Assembly: GCA_947304355.1 (NCBI GenBank)
Contig: CAMZAX010000016.1
Span: 1-51,670, forward strand
Origin: an uncultured Selenomonadales bacterium
Lineage (GTDB): Bacteria > Bacillota > Negativicutes > Selenomonadales > Selenomonadaceae
Reading direction: 5' to 3'
DNA: 51,670 nt
Shown here: piece after piece, positions 24,060-33,355 of the stretch
Layout: every line of letters begins with the position of its first letter
Numbering within the stretch: the stretch's first letter is position 1
The notes under the pieces: model-generated
Databases searched by the model: none
What the model saw: the letters and a program-made list of their open reading frames with translations, nothing else
Told to the model about the DNA's origin: nothing
Translations under genes and position numbers: made by a program

Positions 24060-26942
24060 TCATTCACCTCGTAAAATATCCGTCAGTTGCCGATAGCTTT
24101 TGACCAAGGCGTATTGTACGCTGCCGTTCGCCGTCGCGCCAAAATATTTTCGGGCGCAGGCAATCTTGATTCGTTCGACGCCGCGCAGTTGGTTTTCGTC
24201 GTCTGAAGCCTTCGTCTCGACAATCAGATAATGCGTCACGCCCGCGACGCGCAAGACGATCGCCCAATCGGGACTGTATCTGCCGGCGGGCGTCGGAAGG
24301 TAAAAACTTTTCGGCAACTTCGCGTAGACGATAACCTCGGTCGCCGCCTCCAACGCTTTGGCAAAATCCTTTTCGCCGCCGGAATCGGCAAGCAGGCGGT
24401 CGTAAACGTTTTTCTTCGTGGCAAGCAGGTTGCGCCGCCCGTTGACCGTTAACGCGTCGAAAATGTTCGTGTCGAAATATTCTTCGGTTGGCGCGTAATT
24501 GATGCCCTCGACAAGGCGGGCGGTCTTCGTCTCGTTGATAATCTGCGCGGCGTCGCGGACAAAGCGTTCGGCATTGCGATTGAACAGCGCGAATTTGTCG
24601 GGCGCAAGCCTGTGCAAAATCTCAACCGTATCGTGTCGCGTCAAACCCGTCGCCTTAACAAGCTCGCCGATTAAATCAATGTCCGTCGCCTTTGAGCCGT
24701 GAACGTCGCGCCGGGTGCTGTCTCCGTCGACGAATTCAAGCTCGTCGTTCAAAATGCCGTTCGCGAAGACCGCCTTGCTTTCGGGCAGATGCAACTTTTC
24801 ATTGAGCGCGTCAGCCGCCGCCGTAACGAAGTCGTTATCGTCCGCGACGCGATAAAAGCCGCGCCGCCGAATCCGTTGCCACAGCTCTTGAAAATCCGCA
24901 GAGTTAAGATTTGCCGCGTTCAGCTGTACGTTAATTTCCTCGCGCCCGTTGTCGATTGCGATTGAACCGCCGCCGACCGTCTCAAGGATTCTAATTATGT
25001 CCGCCCGCGCAGATTCAAGCTCGTCGCCAAAATTAAGCGTGCCCGCCTGAGCGTCCGCAAAATATTTTTCCGTCAAGCGTCCGTCGTCGTCCAGATAATC
25101 GCGGCGAATCAGCTCATTGTAAATTTTTCGGGCAAGCCTGTTGTCGATTTTCTTGCCGACAAAAAGATTCGGCTCGACGGGTTTCAGTTGCGGGCAAGCC
25201 TCGGCGATTTCGCGTTGCAAGCCGTCAGCGAACACCCGATAACTTTCGCTCGCCACGACCGTCAAAACGTTCACCTTAAGAAAATTATCTTCGCCAAGTT
25301 TCTCCGCGTCCATGCGCTCGCCGATTTGATTGACGCAAAGCCGCATACCGCGCCCGACTTCCTGCCGCCGCCGCACGTCGCTCGTACTTTGCTTGAGCGC
25401 GCAAATCTGGAAGACGTTCGGATTGTCCCAGCCCTCGCGCAATGCCGAATGCGAAAAGATAAACCGCACGGGCTCCCGCAAGTCCAAAAGCCGCTCCTTG
25501 TTGCGCATTATCAAATCGTAGGCGTCTGCGTCGTCCGAATCCCTGCGCCGGCTGTCGACGAAGCGATTTTTCTTGTCGACCGAAAAGTAACCCGCGTGCG
25601 TGTCCCGCGCGGCAATGCCGTCAAGATATTTGCGGTGCGCGGCGTTCGTATCGAAGTGTTCAACGGCGGCGGCGTATTCCTCCTCAAAAATTTTCGCGTA
25701 AAGCCCGGCAGTCGGCGCGTCGTCGTCGTAGCGGCGATACTTCGCAACCTCGTCGATAAAGAACAGCGACAGAACTTTTATCCCGCGCTCGTAAAGTTCA
25801 GCCTCGCGTTTAAGGTGCGCTTGAATCGTCTCGCGAATCTGAATGCGGCGAACGTCGTCCTCGTTTATGTCGCCCGTCGCCTGCCCCGTGTAAAGTTTGA
25901 GTCCGTTCCCGAATGTCAGCGAATTTTCTGCGCCGTCAATCTCCGTCACGACGCAACCGCGATAATCGTCAATGCTGTTCGACAGCTTAAACAGGTCGTC
26001 GCCGGCTTTCAGCGTGCGCGTGATTCGTTTCAGCCCGCCCGCGTCGCGCCGCTTGAAGGCAACCGTCGCCGTCGGGTCTTTGCTCGAAAGATTGACCCGC
26101 TCGAAAAAAATGTAACCGCGTGCTTGATCGTCGACGATTTCAATGCCCATGACTTTGATTTTCTTGACCAGACGGTCGCGATAGGCTTTGCGGGCGTCCA
26201 ACTTGTAAACTTGATTGTAAAGGTCTCGGTGCGTCGCCGAATAGCGCAACGTCATCAGCGGCTTGAAGTCTTTTAGGCGTTGACGGGCAACAGTGCCTTC
26301 AACCGATTGCGGCTCGTCAATGATTATTATCGGGCGAAGGTGCGCGATTGTTTCAAGCGGGACACGACCGCTGAATTCGTCAAGATTCTGCAACATGCGG
26401 CGGGCGTCGGCTGACCGTGAGCTGAATGCCTGCACGTTGACGATCATCGCCCAAATCGCCGCGTCCTCCGTGAACGTCCGTATCATGGAAAGGTTGGCGG
26501 AATTGTAGACGAAGTGACGAATCGCCTTGTCGTATTGTGCCTTGAAGTGTTCCTCGGTGACGGCAAACGTTTTCTTGACGCCCTCGCGAATCGCCACGCT
26601 CGGCACCACCACGATAAACTTGCTCCAACCGTAGCGGCGATTCAGTTCGTACATCGTCTTGATATACGTGTAAGTCTTGCCGACGCCCGTTTCCATCTCA
26701 ACCGTGAAATTCATGCCGTCAAGTCGCTCGCTTATCGGCAGTGAAAAATTTTTTTGTACGCCGCGCAGGTTGGCAAGGATTTGTTCGGCGTTGAGTTGAA
26801 GCGGCGCGTTGGCTCCGATTAAAACTTTGTCGTCGGGCACGAGTTCAAGTACGTCCGATTGTTTCGGCTGACCGTCGAACACGTCGCAGATTGCCTCCGC
26901 CGCCGCCGTTTGGAATTGCTGTTGCTTGAATTGGAACTTCAC
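24060..26942 (-). CDS. res: Type III restriction enzyme, helicase/endonuclease subunit
   Basis: 960 aa Res subunit. Helicase motif I METGVGKTYTYI (about residues 84-95), motif II IIDEPQ, motif III SATH and later motifs HSALREGWDNPNVF and QEVGRGMRL are clear. The C-terminal nuclease shows YSPDWAI and IVETKA, the PD-ExK pattern. With Mod it cuts DNA after translocation between unmethylated asymmetric sites. The GTG start at 26942 overlaps the mod stop (GTGA). Full length with no frame breaks, so likely functional. Confidence 0.92.
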   Translation of the reverse strand: MKFQFKQQQFQTAAAEAICDVFDGQPKQSDVLELVPDDKVLIGANAPLQLNAEQILANLRGVQKNFSLPISERLDGMNFTVEMETGVGKTYTYIKTMYELNRRYGWSKFIVVVPSVAIREGVKKTFAVTEEHFKAQYDKAIRHFVYNSANLSMIRTFTEDAAIWAMIVNVQAFSSRSADARRMLQNLDEFSGRVPLETIAHLRPIIIIDEPQSVEGTVARQRLKDFKPLMTLRYSATHRDLYNQVYKLDARKAYRDRLVKKIKVMGIEIVDDQARGYIFFERVNLSSKDPTATVAFKRRDAGGLKRITRTLKAGDDLFKLSNSIDDYRGCVVTEIDGAENSLTFGNGLKLYTGQATGDINEDDVRRIQIRETIQAHLKREAELYERGIKVLSLFFIDEVAKYRRYDDDAPTAGLYAKIFEEEYAAAVEHFDTNAAHRKYLDGIAARDTHAGYFSVDKKNRFVDSRRRDSDDADAYDLIMRNKERLLDLREPVRFIFSHSALREGWDNPNVFQICALKQSTSDVRRRQEVGRGMRLCVNQIGERMDAEKLGEDNFLKVNVLTVVASESYRVFADGLQREIAEACPQLKPVEPNLFVGKKIDNRLARKIYNELIRRDYLDDDGRLTEKYFADAQAGTLNFGDELESARADIIRILETVGGGSIAIDNGREEINVQLNAANLNSADFQELWQRIRRRGFYRVADDNDFVTAAADALNEKLHLPESKAVFANGILNDELEFVDGDSTRRDVHGSKATDIDLIGELVKATGLTRHDTVEILHRLAPDKFALFNRNAERFVRDAAQIINETKTARLVEGINYAPTEEYFDTNIFDALTVNGRRNLLATKKNVYDRLLADSGGEKDFAKALEAATEVIVYAKLPKSFYLPTPAGRYSPDWAIVLRVAGVTHYLIVETKASDDENQLRGVERIKIACARKYFGATANGSVQYALVKSYRQLTDILRGE

Positions 26943-28759
26943 AAGACTTCAACCCCCGTGTCGGGCGCGTTGTATTTAAAATACTCGCGGGCGTTGATTT
27001 TGTCGGCGGAAGTTGCAAAGCACGCGTCGCGGAAGAAAATTCTTTCGGGCTTGCGCGCCGCCAATGACTTTATCGCGTCGTCGGGCAAATCGCGCCCGAA
27101 GCAAGCCAAAATCCTGCCGCCGTCGTAACTGAGCACGTCGACGCCGCCGATTGTCTCCGCCGCGCAGGGCAGGTGTATCGGCAAACCCTTGGTCAAAAGC
27201 GCGCCGAACAGCAAATCGTAAGCGTCGCGGTCGTCCTTGATGTTGTCGACGAAGCCGAGCAGGATTTCCTGCGCCCAATTTTTCGGCGGGGCTTTGAAGT
27301 TCGACGAATCGACTTTGAAGACCCGAAAGCCCGTGTCAATGTCGGGGTGAACTGCTTTGAGTTTGTCGCCCGCGCGACGGATGCGTTCTTCGCCGATTTC
27401 GCAAATCGTCTCGTAACCTGCGCGGCGTGCCTCGGAATTGTCGGGCGTCGGCTCGTCAAGCTGAATCATTATGAACTTGCGCTGCCCGCCGTCTTGCGCG
27501 TTGAGTTCCATGACTGCCTGCGCGGTCGTCGCGGAGCCGCTGAAAAAATCCATGACGATTGAATCAGCGTCCGTGCCTAATTGCAAAAATTTTTTTATCA
27601 AGCTAACGGGCTTAGGATTGTCGAAAATTGTCTTGCCGTCAAAAATATTTTTGAGTAATTGCGTGCCATTTGTTGTTGTTCCTACGTCGTCCCACCACGT
27701 CGTTGCAACGCGTCCGCGCTCCATAGCTTCGTATAAAAATCTTTTTCGTTGCGGACTGCTGTCGCCCGTCTTACCAAAAACAATTCGATTGTCCGCCAAT
27801 AATTCTTGAAAGTGTCTATAATCATTTTTCCAACTGCAACCGGGATTCGGTCTGTAAATTTTGCCTGTCTTCGGATTTACAATTTCGTATTGCTGATTCG
27901 GTCGCCAGCCGCCAACTTGAAACGGGTCAGCTTTCCACACGCCGCGAGGGTCGTTGTCGGGATTAGAAAAGCCTTCGCCATCTTCGGGCAATCTGAACTT
28001 CGTTCGATTTTTTATGAAATAATCCATGCTCTTAAAATAAACAAGATTGTGCGTGTGTGAAACGGAAATCAAAGCTGTGTTGGTCACTGACTTCGTAGAA
28101 TTCCAAAGTATGTCGGCAACGAAATTTTTTTCGCCGAAGATCTCGTCGCACATGAGCTTGAGGGTCGCTTGTTCGTGGTCGTCGATTGAAATAAAAATAA
28201 CTCCGTCGTCGCGAAGGAATTGCTTGGCGAGCAGGAGGCGCGGATAAATCATGGCGCACCAAACGGAATGAACGCGCGGATTCGCCGGCGTATTGAGCCG
28301 CGTGCGCAATATATTGCCGTCGTCGTCTCGATTGCCCGCAGCGTCGTCGAAGTCGGCTTGCGTCATGCTGAAGTTGTCGCAATAAATGAAGTCGTTGCCG
28401 GTGTTGTACGGTGGGTCTATGTACAAAAATTTGACCTTGCCTTGATAACTTTCCCGCAGGAGACGGAGCGCAATTAGGTTGTCGCCTTCGATGTAAATGT
28501 TGCGTGTCGAATCGAAGTCGCGGCTTGTGTCGCGGCGCGGGCGCAACGTCTTACCGGTCGCCGCCGTTTCAACGGACTGCGCGGCTTTGTTCTTGCCTAC
28601 GAAAGTGAAAAGATATTTTTCGCCTTCGTCAGCGATAACGCCCGACAGGATTTGCTTAAGGCGGTCGAAGTCGACGGCGCGGACGGTCTCGCCCTTGGCG
28701 TCGGTCGATTCGGTAATGCATTCGGGGAAAATCGATTCGAGCTTGTCGAGATTGTTCAT
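26939..28759 (-). CDS. mod: Type III DNA methyltransferase (Mod)
   Basis: 606 aa beta-class adenine methyltransferase: DPPYNTGND (about residues 107-115) comes before the AdoMet motif DFFSGSATTAQAV (about 410). The target-recognition region between, roughly residues 225-400 (27560-28080), is visibly richer in A+T than the flanks, as expected if the specificity domain was swapped in. The ATG at 28759 follows GGAGG and overlaps the cbiE stop (ATGA), so an R-M system is translationally coupled to a cobalamin gene. Confidence 0.92.
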   Translation of the reverse strand: MNNLDKLESIFPECITESTDAKGETVRAVDFDRLKQILSGVIADEGEKYLFTFVGKNKAAQSVETAATGKTLRPRRDTSRDFDSTRNIYIEGDNLIALRLLRESYQGKVKFLYIDPPYNTGNDFIYCDNFSMTQADFDDAAGNRDDDGNILRTRLNTPANPRVHSVWCAMIYPRLLLAKQFLRDDGVIFISIDDHEQATLKLMCDEIFGEKNFVADILWNSTKSVTNTALISVSHTHNLVYFKSMDYFIKNRTKFRLPEDGEGFSNPDNDPRGVWKADPFQVGGWRPNQQYEIVNPKTGKIYRPNPGCSWKNDYRHFQELLADNRIVFGKTGDSSPQRKRFLYEAMERGRVATTWWDDVGTTTNGTQLLKNIFDGKTIFDNPKPVSLIKKFLQLGTDADSIVMDFFSGSATTAQAVMELNAQDGGQRKFIMIQLDEPTPDNSEARRAGYETICEIGEERIRRAGDKLKAVHPDIDTGFRVFKVDSSNFKAPPKNWAQEILLGFVDNIKDDRDAYDLLFGALLTKGLPIHLPCAAETIGGVDVLSYDGGRILACFGRDLPDDAIKSLAARKPERIFFRDACFATSADKINAREYFKYNAPDTGVEVL

Positions 28760-29394
28760 GAGCGCACCTCCCGCACGATAAGGACGCAATGCTTGACGGG
28801 TTCAGCCTGCGCGGCGTCGTCGAGCGTCGTTGTCACAATCGATTCATCGGCGTAAGACAAGCGCGCGCAAATCGTGACGACAGAATTTTTATCCCAACCG
28901 CATTTGTCGAGCAGGAGTCGCGCAATCGTCGCGGAGTTGTGTTCGGCGTCGGTGAGTAGCCCCAAGATTTTTCCCGCCGAATATTCCAGAGCCGCCCGCG
29001 CAGGTTCCCGCCCGTGAAAGCTTAGTAACGTGGCGTCGTGCCAAGGCAGTGCGATTTTTGCAAAGGCGAGTTGCATTGCGCTGATTGACGGAACGACTTC
29101 GATTGATTCGGGTGGAAAGGTTTGGCGCAGGCGGTCGAGCAACGAATAATAACCGGGGTCGCCGCTGACCATGACGACGACATTGCCGAGCGTCAATTTG
29201 TCGCGAATGAAGTCAATCGGCGTGTCGAGGTCGCGAGTCACGGCGCAAGGGATTTGATTCGCCGCAGCGAACTGTTCAAGCGCGCGCCGCCCGCCGACTA
29301 AAAATTTAGCCGCCCGAATTTTCTTCAGCGCGGCAGGTGTGATGTAGTCTTCGCCGCCCGGTCCGATGCCCGCGACGATTATTTTGTTGTTCAA
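28756..29394 (-). CDS. cbiE: CbiE, cobalt-precorrin-7 (C5)-methyltransferase
   Basis: 212 aa tetrapyrrole methylase. The N-terminus IIVAGIGPGGEDYITPAA is the family start motif, with VMVSGDPGYYSLL and VPSISAMQLAFAKIALPWHDATLLSFHGR specific to CbiE/CobL-N. It methylates C5 of the corrin ring during cobalamin synthesis, working with CbiT (C15 methylation and decarboxylation). The cbiT gene is 4 kb upstream on the same strand (33356) rather than adjacent. TTG start after GGAGG. It may be the last cobalamin gene of a run broken by later insertions. Confidence 0.9.
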   Translation of the reverse strand: MNNKIIVAGIGPGGEDYITPAALKKIRAAKFLVGGRRALEQFAAANQIPCAVTRDLDTPIDFIRDKLTLGNVVVMVSGDPGYYSLLDRLRQTFPPESIEVVPSISAMQLAFAKIALPWHDATLLSFHGREPARAALEYSAGKILGLLTDAEHNSATIARLLLDKCGWDKNSVVTICARLSYADESIVTTTLDDAAQAEPVKHCVLIVREVRS

Positions 29395-29418
29395 GGCGTT
29401 TGCCTCCGTGTAAAGCCG

Positions 29419-30438
29419 TTAAGCGGTACAGAATTCCCAATGACAGCCGCCCGCAGTGTTCGCCCACCCGTGCAAGGTATGCCTTATCGCGGCGGTGGAA
29501 ATGCCGACGTGTTCGGCGGCGTCTTTGATTGTTTTGAAAATTTTCCGCGTCTCGACACAACGAATGAGCTTGGGCGATACCGTTGGATTTTCTTCCTCGT
29601 GCGGCGGCGGAATTTGTCCGTCAAAGAATTCCCAATGATAACCGCAAGATTTTTCACGTCTGCCGCTTGCAACATTGCCAATGGCAGAAACAGTGACGCC
29701 GAAAGCCTCCGCCGCTTCGCGAACACTCGCGTAGACAACGCCCGTTTCGACGCAACGAATTTTTCTGCAACACTTTTCGTAGGTAGACGGCTTCCAACCT
29801 TTGCCGAGGTGTGATTGACGGATTTTTTCGCTGTGTTCGGACGTGAGTTTTCTGCCGAGCTTTGTTTGACGTTGCCTTTCCAGTGTCTCTGCTGTCGGCT
29901 TGTGACCTTCAGGCATTTGGCGAATTCTTTCGAGAGCCGCCTCTTCGTTGCCGTCGTCGGCGTAAATCCAATGATACCCTCCCGCTGTTCGTCCTTTGCC
30001 TTTAAGCAACATGACGATAGTGGAGCTTGGAACATTACACCATTGCGCGGCGGCTTTTATGCTGTCAAAAACTTCGCCTGTTTCGACACATTTGACTTTG
30101 CGGCTGATGTCGGGACGCTTTTTGCCGGTGTTCAATTCACGAAGCTTTTCGCGAGCCTCGTCAAAAATGCCGTGACCTTCCGTTTTTATGTTGTATTCGG
30201 ATTGCAATTCGTTCATGTAGGCAGTTTCTTTTTTGTCGAGTTCTTCGGGCGCGCACTCTTCGAGAATTTCAAAAATGAACTCGTCGACGCCGTATAAATC
30301 AAAGTCTTCTTGCATTCTGGCGGGCGGCTTGCGTCTATGTTGAGAGAATCGCCGCTTGATGTCCGTGCTCTGCCCGATGTAGAATTTGCCGTTTTTCTTG
30401 CAGGTGATTTTGTAAATGCCGACGATCTTTTTTGCCAT
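29419..30438 (-). CDS. GIY-YIG nuclease with NUMOD DNA-binding repeats
   Basis: 339 aa freestanding homing-type endonuclease. The GIY-YIG domain covers about residues 5-90: GIYKI, FYIGQS, the catalytic Arg in DIKRRFSQH, and the Glu in KKETAYMNEL. Two NUMOD3-like patches follow (about 98-110 and 202-215). Three NUMOD1-like helix-turn-helix repeats begin K/R-CVETG and end GGYHW (114-158, 227-271 and 293-336). Such proteins are common in phages and mobile introns. Here no intron is evident: the gene sits between intact argJ and cbiE. Weak ribosome-binding site. Probably mobile DNA. Confidence 0.85.
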   Translation of the reverse strand: MAKKIVGIYKITCKKNGKFYIGQSTDIKRRFSQHRRKPPARMQEDFDLYGVDEFIFEILEECAPEELDKKETAYMNELQSEYNIKTEGHGIFDEAREKLRELNTGKKRPDISRKVKCVETGEVFDSIKAAAQWCNVPSSTIVMLLKGKGRTAGGYHWIYADDGNEEAALERIRQMPEGHKPTAETLERQRQTKLGRKLTSEHSEKIRQSHLGKGWKPSTYEKCCRKIRCVETGVVYASVREAAEAFGVTVSAIGNVASGRREKSCGYHWEFFDGQIPPPHEEENPTVSPKLIRCVETRKIFKTIKDAAEHVGISTAAIRHTLHGWANTAGGCHWEFCTA

Positions 30439-30466
30439 TGCTATTATCTTAAAAAACTTTCTTAAA

Positions 30467-31678
30467 TCAAGAGTTATAATCGCAATTTATTTTGACGTAA
30501 AGAAAACTCTCATCACATCCGAAAACCGTTGCCATATCATTACCGCGATTAATGTCAATGTCGATAACAATGTCGTGAGCCTGAAGAATTTTTTTCATTG
30601 CGTCTTTGTCAACGTCGGGCATAACGCCATTGGCATAAACGGGAACGCCGCCGAATTTTATAACGACCTCGGAAGGGACGATTGCGACGCCGGAATAGCC
30701 GACCGCGCAGATAACGCGTCCGGGATTGAAATTTTCACCGAAAAACGCGGTTTTGACGAGCGGGGAATTGGCGACGCTCATGCCGACGCGTTTGGCGTCC
30801 TCAAAAGACTGCGCGCCCGTGACGTTGACTGTGATGAATTTGGTTGCGCCTTCGCCGTCCGCCGCGATTCGCTTGGCAAGTTCAACGCAAATGGTTCTGA
30901 GCGTTTCGGAAAATTTTTCGTAGTCGGCATCCTTGGCGACGATTTTTTTGTTGCCCGCCGCGCCGTTCGCCAAAACGACAACCGAATCATTTGTGCTTTC
31001 GTCGCCGTCGACGGTTATCATGTTGAAGCTGACTTTGGTGGCGTCGCTGAGAGCCGTCTGCAAAAGTTTTTGGTCAATGTCGGCGTCGGTCGTGATAAAG
31101 CAAAGCATTGTAGCCATATCGGGGCGAATCATGCCTGAGCCTTTTGCGATTGCGCCGAAACGAACTTCCTTGCCGCCGATTGTGACTTCGGTCGCGCACG
31201 CCTTTGAGTAGGTATCGGTCGTGACAATCGCGTTGCCGGCGTTTACAGATCCGTCGCGTGAAAGTTTCTGCGCGGCGTCTTTAATGCCCGCCGTCATTTT
31301 GTCCATAGGCAGATACGAGCCGATAAGCCCCGTCGAAGCAACGATAACGTCGTCCTGCTTGCAACCGAGCGCGTCCGCCGCAACTTGAGCCATTTGCTCC
31401 GCGTCACGAATACCTTGTTCGCCGGTGCAGGCGTTTGCGCAGCCCGCATTGGCAACGACAGCGTGAGCCGTGCCCGTGCCCACGACGATTTTGCTGAGGT
31501 GAACGGGAGCCGCTGCAACTAAATTTTGCGTGAAGACGCCCGCAACTGCCGCCTCGCGTTCGGTGTAGATAAGCGCAACGTCGAGGTTGCCGTTTTTCTT
31601 GATGCCTGCGCGGACGCCCGCCGCCGTGAAGCCTTGCGGATAGGCGACGCCCGCCGTCTTGTGTTTATCGCTGAACAT
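30467..31678 (-). CDS. argJ: ArgJ, bifunctional ornithine acetyltransferase/N-acetylglutamate synthase
   Basis: 403 aa. The self-cleavage region KGSGMIRPDMATMLCFITTDA is present, with the Thr after Ala as nucleophile of the beta subunit. Other family marks are GFTAAGVRAGIKK at the start, NAGCANACTGEQG and STGLIGSYLPMDK. It recycles the acetyl group from N-acetylornithine to glutamate in arginine synthesis. ATG after AAAGGAG. Transcribed after argC with a 97-base gap that contains an inverted pair of heptamer arrays. Confidence 0.93.
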   Translation of the reverse strand: MFSDKHKTAGVAYPQGFTAAGVRAGIKKNGNLDVALIYTEREAAVAGVFTQNLVAAAPVHLSKIVVGTGTAHAVVANAGCANACTGEQGIRDAEQMAQVAADALGCKQDDVIVASTGLIGSYLPMDKMTAGIKDAAQKLSRDGSVNAGNAIVTTDTYSKACATEVTIGGKEVRFGAIAKGSGMIRPDMATMLCFITTDADIDQKLLQTALSDATKVSFNMITVDGDESTNDSVVVLANGAAGNKKIVAKDADYEKFSETLRTICVELAKRIAADGEGATKFITVNVTGAQSFEDAKRVGMSVANSPLVKTAFFGENFNPGRVICAVGYSGVAIVPSEVVIKFGGVPVYANGVMPDVDKDAMKKILQAHDIVIDIDINRGNDMATVFGCDESFLYVKINCDYNS

Positions 31679-31706
31679 TATTCAAGCTCCTTTCAATCGT
31701 TTGTGA

Positions 31707-31773
31707 GGGACAAGGAACCGAGAACTAGGGACTAGTGTTTTGAACTTGTCCCTTGTCCCATGTCCCTTGTCCC
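31707..31773. repeat. Inverted heptamer arrays between argC and argJ
   Basis: GGGACAA, GGAACCG, AGAACTA and GGGACTA (31707-31734) face TTGTCCC twice, ATGTCCC and TTGTCCC (31746-31773). The GGGACAA and TTGTCCC units are complementary, so the argC-argJ transcript can fold into an extended imperfect hairpin. Confidence 0.75.
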
Positions 31774-31775
31774 TT

Positions 31776-32813
31776 TCACGGATAAATCGGAACCACGTCG
31801 AGCGCAACGCTTTCGTGGAAGCCCGCCGCAATGTTGAAGTTCTGAACGGCTTGACCCGCCGCGCCCTTGACGAGGTTATCAATCGCGGAAAGAATTATAA
31901 CACGGCGCGTGCGGTCGTCAATGTGCCAGCCCAAGTCGCAATAGTTGGAGCCGCGCACGAATTTCGTTTCGGGGTAGGCGTCGCGTCCGAGCAAGCGAAT
32001 AAATTTTTCCGAGCCGTACATTTTTTGAAACGCCGCGTCAATCATATCCGCGCCGACGTTTTCGTTGAGCTTGGCGTAGCACGTCGCCAAAATGCCGCGC
32101 GACATGGGCACGAGGTGCGGCGTGAAGTTGATAACGGTTTTTTCGCCGCCGAGGTCTTCGAGAGCCTGTTCGATTTCGGGCGTGTGACGGTGGTGCGCGA
32201 CGTTGTAAGCCTTGAAGTTATCGTAAAGTTCGGGGAAGTGATTGCCGAGCTTGAGCCCTCTGCCCGCGCCCGATACTCCGCTTGCCGCGTCGACGATGAT
32301 TGAGCCGGCGTCGATAAGATGATGTTTGACCAGCGGCGCGAGCGCGAGGATTGAAGCCGTCGTGAAACAGCCCGCGTTGCCGATTATCTTTGCGTCGCGA
32401 ATTTGCGCGCGATAAATTTCGGCGAGCCCGTAAACTCTGTCGGCGTCCTTGTGGATGTGCGGGACTTTGTACCACTCCTCGTAGACGGCGGTATCAGCGA
32501 AACGATAATCCGCGCCCAAGTCGATTATCCTGACGGGCAGCGCGTCGAGTTTAAGCCCGGCGTCCATTGCGTGTCCGTGCGGCAGCGCGATAAAGATAAA
32601 ATCGCTGTCCTTGCCGATGTTCACGATGTCCGAAAGCGATTCAAGCGTCATGTCGCACAGCCCGCGCAGGTGCGGATACAGCTCCGATATTTTTTTGCCG
32701 GTGTGGCTTTCCGAGGTTATGTGCGCGAGCGTGGCTTGCGGGTGCCTGTGCAGTATCGACAGCAGCTCTGCCCCCGCGTAGCCCGTCGCGCCGATTACGC
32801 TGACTTTGACCAA
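31776..32813 (-). CDS. argC: ArgC, N-acetyl-gamma-glutamyl-phosphate reductase
   Basis: 345 aa. NADP-binding start VSVIGATGYAGAELL, active-site Cys in GNAGCFTTASILALAPL, and the HRHTPEIEQ and HLVPMSRGIL motifs identify it. It catalyses the third step of arginine synthesis. TTG start after GGAGG with a 7-base spacer. It forms a pair with argJ; argB, argD and argF are not in the window. Confidence 0.93.
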   Translation of the reverse strand: MVKVSVIGATGYAGAELLSILHRHPQATLAHITSESHTGKKISELYPHLRGLCDMTLESLSDIVNIGKDSDFIFIALPHGHAMDAGLKLDALPVRIIDLGADYRFADTAVYEEWYKVPHIHKDADRVYGLAEIYRAQIRDAKIIGNAGCFTTASILALAPLVKHHLIDAGSIIVDAASGVSGAGRGLKLGNHFPELYDNFKAYNVAHHRHTPEIEQALEDLGGEKTVINFTPHLVPMSRGILATCYAKLNENVGADMIDAAFQKMYGSEKFIRLLGRDAYPETKFVRGSNYCDLGWHIDDRTRRVIILSAIDNLVKGAAGQAVQNFNIAAGFHESVALDVVPIYP

Positions 32814-32833
32814 TGTTTTTACCTCCTAAAAAT

Positions 32834-33091
32834 TTACATGTTGAAGAATCTGAACCACGCGGCAAGAATCGTGTCCTGATTCGCCAAAAGGTACGTTTCG
32901 ATTTTGCGCAAGTCCTTGGCGGGGATTTGCCCGTCGTTGTGCGCCAATTCCACGCCGTCGCGTCGTATCCAAAACTTTGTCGCGCCCGCAGTCTGCTTGC
33001 CCTTCGATACGTGAACATGCGGCGGCTCGCCCGACTCGTTCGCCCAAAAGTAAATAGCATAACCAAGAAAATCTTGCAAGACCTTAGGCAT
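32834..33091 (-). CDS. DUF4160 protein
   Basis: 85 aa. MPKVLQDFLGYAIYFWANESGEPPHVHVSKG with the PPHVHV motif, then a KDLRKIETYL helix, matches the DUF4160 family, whose function is unknown. Such genes often form two-gene units with another small protein, in a toxin-antitoxin-like arrangement; this is family context, not proof. Start at ATG 33091 after GGTGG. It overlaps the upstream small gene by 8 bases. Confidence 0.75.
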   Translation of the reverse strand: MPKVLQDFLGYAIYFWANESGEPPHVHVSKGKQTAGATKFWIRRDGVELAHNDGQIPAKDLRKIETYLLANQDTILAAWFRFFNM

Positions 33092-33353
33092 TTTCGCCAC
33101 CGCCCTTTTGCGCGAATTCCCAAATCAAGAACGCGTTGTTGCGCATGTAGTCGCGCAGCTTGAACAGCTCATCCTCAGAGAAGCCGAACGCCTTTTGGAA
33201 GTTGAAATGCGGAATCCTGCCGTCCGCGAAGTCGAAGCCGTTGTTGTCGTTCGGTCGTTCAAAGTGCACGCGCACGCACGGCATAGAATATTCGTCCGTC
33301 TCAAGCGCGCTGTGCGTCATAACAATGCCGTCAACCGTTGAATAGTAATACAT
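33084..33353 (-). CDS. Small protein paired with DUF4160
   Basis: 89 aa, soluble, acidic and aromatic-rich (begins MYYYSTVDGIVMTHSALETD). I do not recognise a family; it does not look like DUF2442, the common DUF4160 partner. Start at ATG 33353 after AAGGAGG, which overlaps the cbiT stop codon, so the two-gene unit is tightly inserted behind cbiT. Confidence 0.6.
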   Translation of the reverse strand: MYYYSTVDGIVMTHSALETDEYSMPCVRVHFERPNDNNGFDFADGRIPHFNFQKAFGFSEDELFKLRDYMRNNAFLIWEFAQKGGGENA

Positions 33354-33355
33354 AA

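Noticed and set aside
25188-26276. Long open frame (362 codons) on the plus strand
   Set aside because: Lies antisense inside res, which has full helicase motifs. The translation is Val/Arg/Ala-rich without domains, typical of a shadow frame in GC-rich DNA.
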